Origin: Bacteroidota bacterium
GTDB lineage: Bacteria > Bacteroidota > Bacteroidia > Bacteroidales > P3
Reading direction: 5' to 3'
Assembly: GCA_017860275.1 (NCBI GenBank)
Contig: JAFNAQ010000001.1
Location: 1 to 64,000, forward strand
DNA: 64,000 nucleotides
How positions within the stretch are numbered: position 1 is the stretch's first letter; every line of letters starts with the position of its first letter. This document shows, one piece after another, positions 17,403 to 26,202 of this stretch. The notes under the pieces are model-generated. The model was not told the origin of the DNA. It did no database searches and saw nothing but the letters and a program-made list of their open reading frames with translations. The position numbers and the translations under genes are program-made.

Positions 17403-18875
17403 ATGTTAGATATTGATGCGAATAAATATTTTAATAAAATAATTCAGGCTTTAATATTAATACTTGCTACAATTATTATTTTATATGTAAGTATAAATTT
17501 TAATTGGATATTAGGAATCGGTGTTGGGTTATTACCCATATTACTTTTTGCTTCATTATATATAATACCAAATCCATATTGGGCTTTGATAAGCGTATTT
17601 ATCCTTAATTACTATATTATGGGTAGTACACGATATCTTGATATAATTTCAGGGGGGGGGGTAATGGACATCTCTCTTATATACGTCTTAGTATCATTAA
17701 TTTTTTATAATTTCAAAACAAGACTCATTGATCTAAAAAAATTAAATACTCCTATTTTTTATGGCGTATTACTATGGTTTATTTATTGTTTGTTAGAATT
17801 ATTTAATCCAGAAACAGTAACAATAAAATCGTGGTTTACTGGCGCAAGAGGTGTCTCTATTTATTTCCTTCTTATTGTAATATTCACATTATTAATATGC
17901 AATAAATACAAGCAAATGAAGACTATAATTCTAATTTGGTCCATATTAACCCTAACTGCTGTTGCAAAATGCCTTATGCAGAAATACTTTGGTTTTGATA
18001 GTGCTGAAACTAGGTGGTTATACGAAGGTGGAGATAAAACGCATATTATATCTTCAGGGATAAGATATTTTTCTTTTTATACTGATGCTGCAAATTTTGG
18101 AGCTGGAATGGGATTTTCTTTCATTAGTTTTTTTATTTTTACAATTGGAGAAAAAAACAAAAAACTTAAATTCTATTATCTTTTAGTTGCTTCACTAGCC
18201 TTTTATGGGATGATGCTATCAGGAACCAGAGCGGCAATTGCTGTCCCTTTCATCGGCTTAGCATCATATGTAGTTCTCAGTAAGAATATTAAAAGTATTA
18301 TTATTGGCTCAATAATACTTGTTTCAATTTTTATTTTTTTTAAATATACTGAAAAAGGAAATAGCTATTCTGAAATAAGAAGAATGAGAACTGCTTTTGA
18401 CCCAAAAGGAGATGCCTCATATTTAATTAGGAAGGCAAATCAAACTAAATTAGTAAATCTAATGGATAATAAATATTTTGGTTATGGAATTGGTATGGGA
18501 GGTGGTAAAGCGAAGCAATATGATTCCAATTCTGCCATAGCTCAAATTCCTACAGATTCATGGTTTGTTATGATATGGGTTGAAACTGGATTAATTGGAT
18601 TAATCATAAATATAGGTGTTTTACTTTTTATTTTTCTTTATGCAGCATATATTATCACCTTTAAAATAAGGGATAAAGAATTAAGAATATACCTAATTGG
18701 TTTTTTTGGTGGAACACTTGGAATGACCATTGCATCTTATGCCAATGAAATATTTGGACAATTCCCAAATGGGTTTATTATATATACTGGACTATCCTTT
18801 CTTTATTTAGGTATATATTTTGATAAAGAAATTGAAGAAAATAAAAATCTTATCAGTTTAAAAGCAAATGAATAA
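17403..18875 (+). CDS. O-antigen ligase/polymerase (Wzy/WaaL-like) membrane protein
   Basis: A 490-residue protein with about eleven membrane helices. The periplasmic region from about 190 to 225 and the large loop around 325-390 (KFGYGIGMGGGK..., QIPTDSWFVMIWVETGLIG) match the Wzy_C/O-antigen ligase family, which joins or polymerises repeat units on the periplasmic side. As the only such gene in an operon with Wzz and an initiating transferase it is the likely polymerase. Codons 84-87 contain a run of ten G (17652-17661) in an otherwise AT-rich gene, so a one-base slip would cut the protein after about 85 residues. It overlaps the next gene by 8 nt. Confidence 0.85.
   Translation: MLDIDANKYFNKIIQALILILATIIILYVSINFNWILGIGVGLLPILLFASLYIIPNPYWALISVFILNYYIMGSTRYLDIISGGGVMDISLIYVLVSLIFYNFKTRLIDLKKLNTPIFYGVLLWFIYCLLELFNPETVTIKSWFTGARGVSIYFLLIVIFTLLICNKYKQMKTIILIWSILTLTAVAKCLMQKYFGFDSAETRWLYEGGDKTHIISSGIRYFSFYTDAANFGAGMGFSFISFFIFTIGEKNKKLKFYYLLVASLAFYGMMLSGTRAAIAVPFIGLASYVVLSKNIKSIIIGSIILVSIFIFFKYTEKGNSYSEIRRMRTAFDPKGDASYLIRKANQTKLVNLMDNKYFGYGIGMGGGKAKQYDSNSAIAQIPTDSWFVMIWVETGLIGLIINIGVLLFIFLYAAYIITFKIRDKELRIYLIGFFGGTLGMTIASYANEIFGQFPNGFIIYTGLSFLYLGIYFDKEIEENKNLISLKANE
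17652..17661 (+). repeat. G10 homopolymer inside the polymerase gene
   Basis: Ten consecutive G encode Gly-Gly-Gly plus the first base of GTA in the polymerase reading frame. Long G tracts in AT-rich genomes are classic sites of slipped-strand mispairing. The length shown is the in-frame (ON) state. Confidence 0.9.
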
Positions 18876-19764
18876 GCCAATCATTTCATTCATTACAATA
18901 AATTACAATGGAATAGATGATACTATTGAGCTAATTAATAGTATTATAACTAATATTTTTAGTGTTAGTTATGAAATTATAGTAGTTGATAATGCATCCA
19001 ATAACAATGAGGCTAATTTACTTGAGATTAAATTTGATAATATCAAATGCATTAGAAGTGAAAGGAATCTTGGGTTTGCAGGAGGAAATAATCTTGGAAT
19101 AAAAGCCTCTATAGGTAAATACCTCTTTTTAATAAATAACGACACATATTTTATTGATGATAATATTGACAAAGTATTAAAACGATTTGAAGAAGATAAA
19201 AATATTGGAGGCATAAGCCCTAAAATATTATTTCATCAACCATTTGGAACAATTCAATTTGCTGGCTATACAAAACTTACAAAGATTACCATGAGAAATA
19301 GTATAATTGGTTTTGGAATAAATGATGATGGTCAATTCAATAATTCCTTTGACACCCCATATCTACATGGGGCTGCAATGATAATTAAAAGAGATATAGT
19401 TGAAACTACTGGTCTAATGTGTGAGGATTACTTCTTATACTTCGAAGAACTCGATTGGAGCGAAAGAATTAAATCTAAAGGTTATAGACTCATTTATGAG
19501 CCTAGTTGTGTGGTTTATCATAAAGAAAGTCGCTCTACAGGAAAAAATAGTCCATTTAGAACATTTTATATTACTAGAAATAGATTATTGTTTGCAAAAC
19601 GCAACTATAGAAAACCATATAATATTTTATCTATAATATATCAAGTTTTTATTGCAAGTCCAATTCATATATTAAAGCATTTACTAGTTTTCAGATTTAG
19701 ACACATTGAATCTGAAATAAAAGGTATAATAGCTTTTCTCAAATTAAAAACAAACATGTTATGA
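18868..19764 (+). CDS. GT2 glycosyltransferase, rhamnosyltransferase-like
   Basis: A 298-residue GT2 enzyme resembling WbbL-type rhamnosyltransferases. It begins FITINYNGIDDTIELI (7-22), with VVDNASNN (about 40), FAGGNNLGI (about 69-77), the metal-binding region FLINNDTYF (about 92), DYFLYFEELDWSERIKSKGY (about 189) and a His in VVYHKESRSTGK. It is soluble apart from a hydrophobic C-terminal patch. It overlaps the polymerase gene by 8 nt and the next GT gene by 4 nt, so the repeat-unit transferases are translationally coupled. The sugar is not determinable here. Confidence 0.87.
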   Translation: MNKPIISFITINYNGIDDTIELINSIITNIFSVSYEIIVVDNASNNNEANLLEIKFDNIKCIRSERNLGFAGGNNLGIKASIGKYLFLINNDTYFIDDNIDKVLKRFEEDKNIGGISPKILFHQPFGTIQFAGYTKLTKITMRNSIIGFGINDDGQFNNSFDTPYLHGAAMIIKRDIVETTGLMCEDYFLYFEELDWSERIKSKGYRLIYEPSCVVYHKESRSTGKNSPFRTFYITRNRLLFAKRNYRKPYNILSIIYQVFIASPIHILKHLLVFRFRHIESEIKGIIAFLKLKTNML

Positions 19765-20921
19765 TTATCAATTTTATTCATATTATCGAACTAGTTTTTT
19801 ATACAATAACTGCGATATCTGTATTATATCTATTTTTCTTTGCTATCTTATCTGTTAATGAAAAGCATATTATATATAAAGAGGCAAAAAAGAAACATAA
19901 AATATTAGTGCTTTTCCCTGCATATAAGGAAGATCTAGTAATTATTAATTCTATTGAAGAGTTTATAAAACAGGATTACCCAAAAGATAAATTTGACGTT
20001 TTAGTTATTTCTGATCAAATGACTGAAGAAACTAATAATAAACTCACTGATCTAAGTGCTGAAGTTTTAACCGCTAATTACAAAAATAGCTCAAAGGCAA
20101 AGGCTCTTCAATATGCAACAAAATCTAAAATTGATATTGAATATGATATAGTAGTAATTTTAGATGCAGATAATACTGTTGAAAAAGACTTTTTAAATCA
20201 AATCAATAACGCATATTATTCTGGTTGCAAAGCTATTCAAGCTCATAGAATTGCAAAGAATATTGATACAGAGATGGCTTTACTTGATGCAGTGAGTGAA
20301 GAAATAAACAACTCAATATATAGACGTGGACACATAAGATTAGGATTAAGCTCTGCATTGATTGGCTCTGGAATGGCTTTTGACTTTACTTGGTTTAAGA
20401 AAAACGTATTTCTCTTGCATTCTGCGGGAGAGGATAAAGAACTGGAAGTATTATTACTTAGACAAGGTGTTTATATTGATTATCTAAGCTGGGTCTTAGT
20501 ATATGACGAAAAAACTAGGAAGGAAAGCACATTCTATAATCAAAGAAGGAGATGGATTGCTGCGCAGTATCATACTGTTAAAAGGACAATAAAAGAGCTT
20601 CCAAAGGCAATAATGGATGGAAATTGGGATTATACAGATAAAATATTTCAGTGGCTAATTTTCCCAAGAATAATAATTTGGGGAATAACTTTTTGTTTTG
20701 CTATTGGATTGTTATTTGTGAATTGGGTATGGGCTATTAAATGGTGGATTGCATTTATATTTATTATTTATACATTTGCTCTGGCTATTCCTGATTTCCT
20801 TGTTGATAAAAAATTAAAGAATACCCTTAAAAGGCTACCTATTATTTTTATCCTCATGATTATTAACTTATTTAGGATAAAGGGAGCAGATAAAGAATTT
20901 ATTCATACAAAAAAAGGATAA
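19761..20921 (+). CDS. Membrane GT2 glycosyltransferase with QxxRW motif (processive type)
   Basis: A 386-residue enzyme with one N-terminal helix (about 8-28) and two to three C-terminal helices (about 295-355). The GT-A domain carries FPAYKEDLVI (about 52), ISDQMTEE, LDADNTVEKDF (about 134), SAGEDKELEVLLL (about 221) and NQRRRWIAAQ, the QxxRW motif (about 259-263). This motif set is shared with cellulose, chitin and hyaluronan synthases, so the enzyme may add several sugars in a row, or may be a single-addition member. It lies between two other GT genes in the operon. Confidence 0.85.
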   Translation: MIINFIHIIELVFYTITAISVLYLFFFAILSVNEKHIIYKEAKKKHKILVLFPAYKEDLVIINSIEEFIKQDYPKDKFDVLVISDQMTEETNNKLTDLSAEVLTANYKNSSKAKALQYATKSKIDIEYDIVVILDADNTVEKDFLNQINNAYYSGCKAIQAHRIAKNIDTEMALLDAVSEEINNSIYRRGHIRLGLSSALIGSGMAFDFTWFKKNVFLLHSAGEDKELEVLLLRQGVYIDYLSWVLVYDEKTRKESTFYNQRRRWIAAQYHTVKRTIKELPKAIMDGNWDYTDKIFQWLIFPRIIIWGITFCFAIGLLFVNWVWAIKWWIAFIFIIYTFALAIPDFLVDKKLKNTLKRLPIIFILMIINLFRIKGADKEFIHTKKG

Positions 20922-20922
20922 T

Positions 20923-22044
20923 ATGAAGATTGCAATTGAGGCTCAGAGAATATTTAGAATTAATAAGCATGGGATGGATTTTGTAGCCCTTGAAACAATA
21001 AGACAGATACAAACTCTTGACAAAAAAAATGAATATTATATATTTGTTGCTCCTGGTGATGATAAGTGTTTAGAGGAAAGCGAAAACATGAAGATTATTG
21101 AACTCAGAGCTTTTGGAGGTTACCCAATATGGGAACAAGTTGCCCTACCATTAGCAATAAATAAAATTGATCCAGACATTGTTCACTGCACAAGTAATAC
21201 AGCTCCATTATTTCTAAAACAAAAACTAATCGTTACTCTTCATGATATTATTTTTTTGGAAAAAAAGGCTCAAAAAAACAAGTCTTTATATCAAAACTTA
21301 GGAAGATTGTATCGAAGACTCATTGTCCCTAAAATAATCTCGAAGGCAAGCAAAGTAATAACAGTGTCCGAGTTTGAATGCACAAGGATTAAAGATTTTC
21401 TTAATCTCAAGGAAGACAAAATTTCATATATCCATAATGGATACAATAAGCATTTTACAAAAAAAGATAACCCTAAAGATATATACAAGAAGTACATAGA
21501 TCAGGATGATTATATTTTCTTTCTAGGCAATACTGATCCAAAAAAGAATACTGACCTTACACTTTGCGCTTATGCAAAATATATTGAAAAATCTAACAAT
21601 AAGAATATTTCTTGTTTGTTGATTGCAGATTTAAAAGAAAGCACTATTGATGAACTTTTAAAAATAAATAATATTGAATGGATAAAACCATTTATTTATT
21701 ACCCAGGATATATTCCTAATGCTGATTTACCTTATATTTATTCTGGGGCAAAATTATTTCTATACCCATCATTAAGAGAAAGTTTTGGGATTCCAATACT
21801 TGAAGCAATGGCTTGTGGTACACCAATCATAACTTCAAACACTTCTGCAATACCTGAGATAGCAGGCCCTGGAGCCATATTAGTTGACCCAAAAAATATA
21901 GATATATTATCAGATAAAATCTTTTTATTATTAAATAATCAGGAATCTAGAGAGAAACAAATCGAATATGGATTAGGAAGAGTAAAATTATTTTCATGGG
22001 AAAAAACAGCTTCAGAGCTTATTCGTCTATATAAAAATATTTAG
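20923..22044 (+). CDS. GT4 glycosyltransferase
   Basis: A 373-residue GT-B enzyme of the mannosyl/glucosyltransferase type. N-terminal half: IDPDIVHCTSNTAPLF and LIVTLHDIIFLEKKA (about 102). C-terminal donor half: DYIFFLGNTDPKKNTDLT (about 195) and the GT4 signature SLRESFGIPILEAMACGTPIIT, with Glu at the E-x7-E positions. It is the last gene of the operon, starting 1 nt after the previous stop, and probably adds one sugar of the repeat unit at the cytoplasmic face. No flippase (Wzx) is found in this operon. Confidence 0.9.
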   Translation: MKIAIEAQRIFRINKHGMDFVALETIRQIQTLDKKNEYYIFVAPGDDKCLEESENMKIIELRAFGGYPIWEQVALPLAINKIDPDIVHCTSNTAPLFLKQKLIVTLHDIIFLEKKAQKNKSLYQNLGRLYRRLIVPKIISKASKVITVSEFECTRIKDFLNLKEDKISYIHNGYNKHFTKKDNPKDIYKKYIDQDDYIFFLGNTDPKKNTDLTLCAYAKYIEKSNNKNISCLLIADLKESTIDELLKINNIEWIKPFIYYPGYIPNADLPYIYSGAKLFLYPSLRESFGIPILEAMACGTPIITSNTSAIPEIAGPGAILVDPKNIDILSDKIFLLLNNQESREKQIEYGLGRVKLFSWEKTASELIRLYKNI

Positions 22045-22115
22045 AAATGTTTTTTATTGAAAAACAATAATTTAGTTTGTAAATGAGTAAACTTTTTAAG
22101 TAAAATACATTTTTA

Positions 22116-22135
22116 GGCGAACACATGGGGTCGCC
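22116..22135. repeat. REP-like hairpin between converging operons
   Basis: GGCGA and TCGCC flank ACACATGGGG, forming a short GC-rich stem in an AT-rich gap (22045-22141) between the polysaccharide and glycogen operons. Its composition and the flanking CACTAC resemble dispersed REP-type hairpins. It may act as a two-way transcription barrier. Confidence 0.5.
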
Positions 22136-22141
22136 ACTACC

Positions 22142-22615
22142 TTATTCATTATGATAGGGTTCTTTCTTTAGTATTGTGAAGGCTCGGTATATTTGCTCAA
22201 CTATCATTAGGCGTATCATTTGATGAGAGAAGGTCATTTTAGACATAGCTATTTTTAAATCAGCTTTGTTATATACCTCATCGGAGAATCCAAATGCTCC
22301 TCCTACTACAAAGGCAAGGGTTTTTATGCCTGAGTTCATATTCTTTTGTAGGAAATCTGCGTATTCTAATGAGCGAAATTCTTTTCCTTTCTCATCGAAT
22401 AGAACCACCTTATCTGCTTTTGCTACTTGTTTTAGGATTAACTCCCCTTCCCTATCCTTTACCATCTGTGGGCTAAGGTTCTTGGTGTCCTTTAATGAGG
22501 GAATAGTAACCATTTCGTAGGAAATATAAAATTTCAACCTCTTTTCAAAAATATCTATGCCTTCTTGAAGATATTTCTCTTCCGTTTTACCTACAACAAC
22601 TAATTTTATATTCAT
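22142..22615 (-). CDS. rlmH: 23S rRNA pseudouridine(1915)-N3-methyltransferase RlmH
   Basis: Methylates N3 of pseudouridine 1915 in helix 69 of 23S rRNA on assembled ribosomes. The 157-residue SPOUT-class protein matches the usual length. The AdoMet knot is seen in LAFVVGGAFGFSDEVY (about 100-115) and the conserved tail MTFSHQMIRLMIVEQIYRAF...PYHNE (about 127-157) is diagnostic. It overlaps the upstream FemAB-like gene by 4 nt and is the last gene of the glycogen operon transcript. Confidence 0.97.
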   Translation of the reverse strand: MNIKLVVVGKTEEKYLQEGIDIFEKRLKFYISYEMVTIPSLKDTKNLSPQMVKDREGELILKQVAKADKVVLFDEKGKEFRSLEYADFLQKNMNSGIKTLAFVVGGAFGFSDEVYNKADLKIAMSKMTFSHQMIRLMIVEQIYRAFTILKKEPYHNE

Positions 22616-23565
22616 CTCTTGATTAAGGCTCTTATTATAGAATACAGTTTTGAATATCTTTTTTCAATTGCAAAATATGGGGTTTGCACTGCTCCAAAAT
22701 GACGCATAAACTTCTCTATTGGCTCAATCATCGACCCTGTAAAGTCAAATTCATTATAACCCATACTACTTGCATACTTTATTGCATGCCAGTTTAAAAG
22801 AGTGGTTGCTCCACTGCTGCGGTGCTTTGGGTCTGCTCCCGAAACTAAGCTATAGCATGCTTTTTCATCATATACTATCATAAGTACTGCGTGAATATTG
22901 CCTTTGCTATCTCTTGCTGCGTATAACTTGCATTGATTTTTCTCTATACACTTTGATGCAAGTGTGATAAACAAATCTTTTGAATATGGCACTTCTACTG
23001 CTTGACGAGAAAAGGTTAGGGAGTTTATTTTGTAGAACTCCTCGAGTGAAATATCCTCATCTACGGTTAATTCTTTCTCGGCTAAACGGATTGCTTTCTT
23101 TGTCTTAGTATGAAAATCATCATATACCTGATTAATATCTTGAAGGTTTAATATTCTATAGGTATATCTTGTTGTTTGCTTAAATCCTGACCAATAAAAT
23201 ATTATCCAGTTTGTAATAGAATGATGAAAATGTTGATAGAACCAATCTATTTTTAGTTTCTTAAGTTCTTCAATAAATATATTATTTACCTTGGCTTCAA
23301 AAGTATATTCAGAGGCTTTATTTACAACGTCTTGATAACTTAGCCATGTGCCTGCGATGGGAGTTAGATGAGGGGGTATTATTGTTTTGAAACAATATTT
23401 TTTGTGTAAATAATATGGCAGAGCTGCAATAATCTTATTATTTTCTTCAACAAGTATTACATCCCAACTATTCTTACATACAGAATCATACCACCAATCT
23501 CTCATAAAGATTGGAATTGATGGTTCTTTCTCGCACAATAAATGGTACTTTTCTTTATTTGTCAT
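22612..23565 (-). CDS. FemAB/GNAT-fold acyltransferase-like protein
   Basis: A 317-residue protein of the GNAT/FemAB-like (Acetyltransf_6) type. SWDVILVEENNKIIAALPYYL (about 33-53) and the later core KLYAARDSKGNIHAVLMIVYDEKACYSLVSGADP with STTLLNWHAIKYASSMGYNEFDFTGS are the two halves seen in these proteins. Members attach amino acids or acyl groups to cell-envelope precursors or act in exopolysaccharide synthesis. It is wedged between GH57 amylase (1-nt overlap) and rlmH (4-nt overlap), which does not reveal the substrate. Confidence 0.75.
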   Translation of the reverse strand: MTNKEKYHLLCEKEPSIPIFMRDWWYDSVCKNSWDVILVEENNKIIAALPYYLHKKYCFKTIIPPHLTPIAGTWLSYQDVVNKASEYTFEAKVNNIFIEELKKLKIDWFYQHFHHSITNWIIFYWSGFKQTTRYTYRILNLQDINQVYDDFHTKTKKAIRLAEKELTVDEDISLEEFYKINSLTFSRQAVEVPYSKDLFITLASKCIEKNQCKLYAARDSKGNIHAVLMIVYDEKACYSLVSGADPKHRSSGATTLLNWHAIKYASSMGYNEFDFTGSMIEPIEKFMRHFGAVQTPYFAIEKRYSKLYSIIRALIKR

Positions 23566-24797
23566 TAACCCTCATTTACGTTAGATTCGTTTTTAGGTTT
23601 CTTTTTAAGATTTTGTTCCAAAGAATCTAAACGAAGACGGAAGTCGCTTAGTACATTCATATAATTAATATAGGCATCGTATGGGGAATCGTAGTGATTA
23701 AAATATTTATGCACATCCCCATCGGAGAACCATTTTGTACACATATAATAAAAATGGTCGGAGGTTTGAAGCTTTCTCCAATCTCTCAATAGTGCTTCAT
23801 CATCTATGCTCAAAACTCTTGACTCTAATTCATATAATTGTTCAAAAGAATCATCTTGTAGGTCATTTCCTAACCATGCGGTCAAATCTCTTTCCTCATC
23901 TGCCCAAGATATTGGATAAGGAACATGAATATTACCAACAGGAACTAGCTCTGAGGCAAGCTCTGAGGGTGTTTTGAAGCTAAAGTCGGAGTGAGATAAT
24001 ACTCTTGATGGTAAATTTCTCATAAATTCAAAGATACCTGTTTCCTTCCATTGATGCTCTCCAAATGTCTCATAATCCATAAATAGATTAATGCAATCTG
24101 GGTTATCAACTTTATTAAGCCAATCTACATATTTCTCAGTAGTCAAAGGAAATCCCTCCCATGAATGTTGAGAAAACCTAAAGGCAATATCATCACTTAA
24201 TTGAAAGTTCTTCAATAATAGCTTTAATCCATTATTATTAGAGGTATTGTATGCAAAGTTTGGACTCCTCCACCCCAAGATATGCTTTGCCCCTTCTGTC
24301 AATTGTGCTTCAAAACCCATTTCTGCGACCATATCAGCAATATGGTCGGAATATATAAGCTCAGTATTTCGAAATACCTTTGGAGTAAGCCCAAACAAAG
24401 ATTCAATCCTCTGTTTTTGCATATTCACTTGAGATATAAATTCTTTTTTTGATTTAAGTGAAGCTAATGAATGATTATATGTCTCTGCCAGAAATTCCAC
24501 GCATCCTGTTTCTGCCAAGGCTTTGAATGAATCAATAACCTCTGGAGTAAATCTCTCGAACTGGTCTAAAGCAACTCCTGAGATAGAATAAGAAATTCTA
24601 AACCGTCCATTGTTACTTTTTATCAAATCGAGCATTAATTTGTTTGTAGGCAAATAGCATTTCTCTGCAACTCTTTTACAAATCCAAGAATTTTGAATAT
24701 CATCAAAATACTCATGACTTCTTCCTATATCAAAAAACCTATAGTTTTTCAATCGAAATGGTTGATGGACTTGAAAATAAAAACAAATAGATTTCAT
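23565..24797 (-). CDS. GH57 alpha-amylase/4-alpha-glucanotransferase family enzyme
   Basis: A 410-residue GH57 enzyme acting on alpha-1,4-glucan. The family start ICFYFQVHQPFRL (4-16, with the catalytic-site His) is present. The nucleophile is Glu146 in FRNTELIYSD and the acid/base Asp241 in FMDYETFGEHQW, each in its family context. It has no signal peptide, so it works on internal glycogen. It follows the glycosyltransferase gene by 6 nt, a pairing common in Bacteroidota glycogen operons with a debranching enzyme upstream. Confidence 0.92.
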   Translation of the reverse strand: MKSICFYFQVHQPFRLKNYRFFDIGRSHEYFDDIQNSWICKRVAEKCYLPTNKLMLDLIKSNNGRFRISYSISGVALDQFERFTPEVIDSFKALAETGCVEFLAETYNHSLASLKSKKEFISQVNMQKQRIESLFGLTPKVFRNTELIYSDHIADMVAEMGFEAQLTEGAKHILGWRSPNFAYNTSNNNGLKLLLKNFQLSDDIAFRFSQHSWEGFPLTTEKYVDWLNKVDNPDCINLFMDYETFGEHQWKETGIFEFMRNLPSRVLSHSDFSFKTPSELASELVPVGNIHVPYPISWADEERDLTAWLGNDLQDDSFEQLYELESRVLSIDDEALLRDWRKLQTSDHFYYMCTKWFSDGDVHKYFNHYDSPYDAYINYMNVLSDFRLRLDSLEQNLKKKPKNESNVNEG

Positions 24798-24803
24798 AGC
24801 CTT

Positions 24804-26084
24804 TTATCTTAGTAAATTATTATATAAATCATTCAATCTGCGCGCTGTATCTTCCCAACGGATAGACTCAACTTCATTTCTCCCTTTGCTAATAAACATT
24901 TTTGAGAGTGCAGGATAATTTAGTAGCCCGTATATTGCATCAGCCATAGCATCGGTATCCCAAAAGTCTACCTTGATTGCATATTTCAAGACTTCCGAAA
25001 CACCCGATTGCTTTGAGATAATGACAGGAACATTTGAATTCATTGCCTCAAGTGGAGAAATTCCAAAGGGTTCTGAAACGCTTGGCATAACGTAAACATC
25101 GCTAAGAGCAAACATTTTATTCACATCCTCCACTTTTAAAAATCCTGTAAAATGAAAATTCTTTGAGATTCTTTTCTTTGCAACAAGTGCAACCATTCTA
25201 TTAAGCATATCACCCGAGCCAGCCATTACAAATCTAACATTTGGATATACCTTTAATACCTTCGATGCTGCCTCAATAAAATAATCAGGACCCTTTTGGA
25301 AAGTAATCCTTCCTAAAAAAGTCACAACCTTTTCCTTTACTGTTCTCTCAATAGCATAATCATTAGTTACAAAACTATCTGCCCCATTATGTATTGTTGT
25401 TACTTTTTCTGGCGATTGACCATATCTGTTAATAATAATATTCCTTGTATAATCCGAAACAGCAACTATATGATCTGCATTATCCATTCCAAAACGCTCA
25501 ATATCATAAACCATTTGATTGATATTCTCTCCTGAGCGATCAAATTCTGTTGCATGAACATGAATAACCAGTTTCTTGCCTGAAATATTTTTTGAGATTA
25601 CTCCTGCTTTATAGGTTAACCAATCATGTGCATGAATAATATCATAATCATTGTCCTTAGCAAGTTTTGCAGCAACCATAGCATATCTTTCCACTTCTTC
25701 TAAGAGTGTTTCACCATATTTCCCTGAAAATTCATACTTCTTGGAGTGTATATTATTTTTCTCTAGCGCAACATACTTTTCCCCTTTATTTATTACATTA
25801 AAATAATCGTCAGTACCAAGATAAGGTATAAGCTTAGAATTAATCTCAATATATGAAATATTATCCCAAAACTCTTTGTACAAATTTTGAGATAAATCGA
25901 TTGACACATCACTTGCACTTACTAATTTGGTATAATTCCCATCCTCATCGCCATAAGTCTTAGGCACAACAAATATTACATGATTACCTAGTTGAGTCAT
26001 TGCTTTGGTTATCCCAAAACAAGCTGTACCTAAGCCTCCTGTGATATGTGGAGGAAATTCCCAACCAAACATTAATACTTTCAT
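24804..26084 (-). CDS. Glycogen synthase-like glycosyltransferase (GT4/GT5 type)
   Basis: A 426-residue GT-B enzyme. The N-terminus MFGWEFPPHITGGLGTACFG has the glycine-rich donor loop of starch/glycogen synthases. Further motifs are YDIIHAHDWLTY (about 154), VVTFLGRITFQKGPDYFIEA (about 252) and SVSEPFGISPLEAM with the E-x7-E pair (about 345). Its position between debranching enzyme and GH57 amylase genes implies alpha-glucan elongation, but many relatives are annotated only as GT4, so the donor (ADP- or UDP-glucose) is open. Confidence 0.88.
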   Translation of the reverse strand: MKVLMFGWEFPPHITGGLGTACFGITKAMTQLGNHVIFVVPKTYGDEDGNYTKLVSASDVSIDLSQNLYKEFWDNISYIEINSKLIPYLGTDDYFNVINKGEKYVALEKNNIHSKKYEFSGKYGETLLEEVERYAMVAAKLAKDNDYDIIHAHDWLTYKAGVISKNISGKKLVIHVHATEFDRSGENINQMVYDIERFGMDNADHIVAVSDYTRNIIINRYGQSPEKVTTIHNGADSFVTNDYAIERTVKEKVVTFLGRITFQKGPDYFIEAASKVLKVYPNVRFVMAGSGDMLNRMVALVAKKRISKNFHFTGFLKVEDVNKMFALSDVYVMPSVSEPFGISPLEAMNSNVPVIISKQSGVSEVLKYAIKVDFWDTDAMADAIYGLLNYPALSKMFISKGRNEVESIRWEDTARRLNDLYNNLLR

Positions 26085-26120
26085 TTTACCTTAAATATTT
26101 ATCTTATATAGCGTACTTTA

Positions 26121-26202
26121 TTTTGCTTACTAGCATAATTTGTTTTGCTTACTAGCATAACTTGCTCAGGTACCGACAAAATATATTTTGCTAGGAGCAA
26201 AA
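26121..26202. repeat. 22-bp-pitch palindromic array (array 2)
   Basis: Two copies of TTTTGCTTACTAGCATAA stand exactly 22 bp apart (26121-26138, 26143-26160). A degenerate segment centred on GGTACC (26169-26174) follows, then a perfect 17-bp palindrome TTTTGCT-AGG-AGCAAAA (26186-26202) that abuts the stop codon of the debranching gene. Centres are about 22, 20 and 22.5 bp apart. The unit is the reverse complement of that in the cydB-flanking array. It fills most of the 118-nt gap inside the glycogen operon. Confidence 0.75.
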
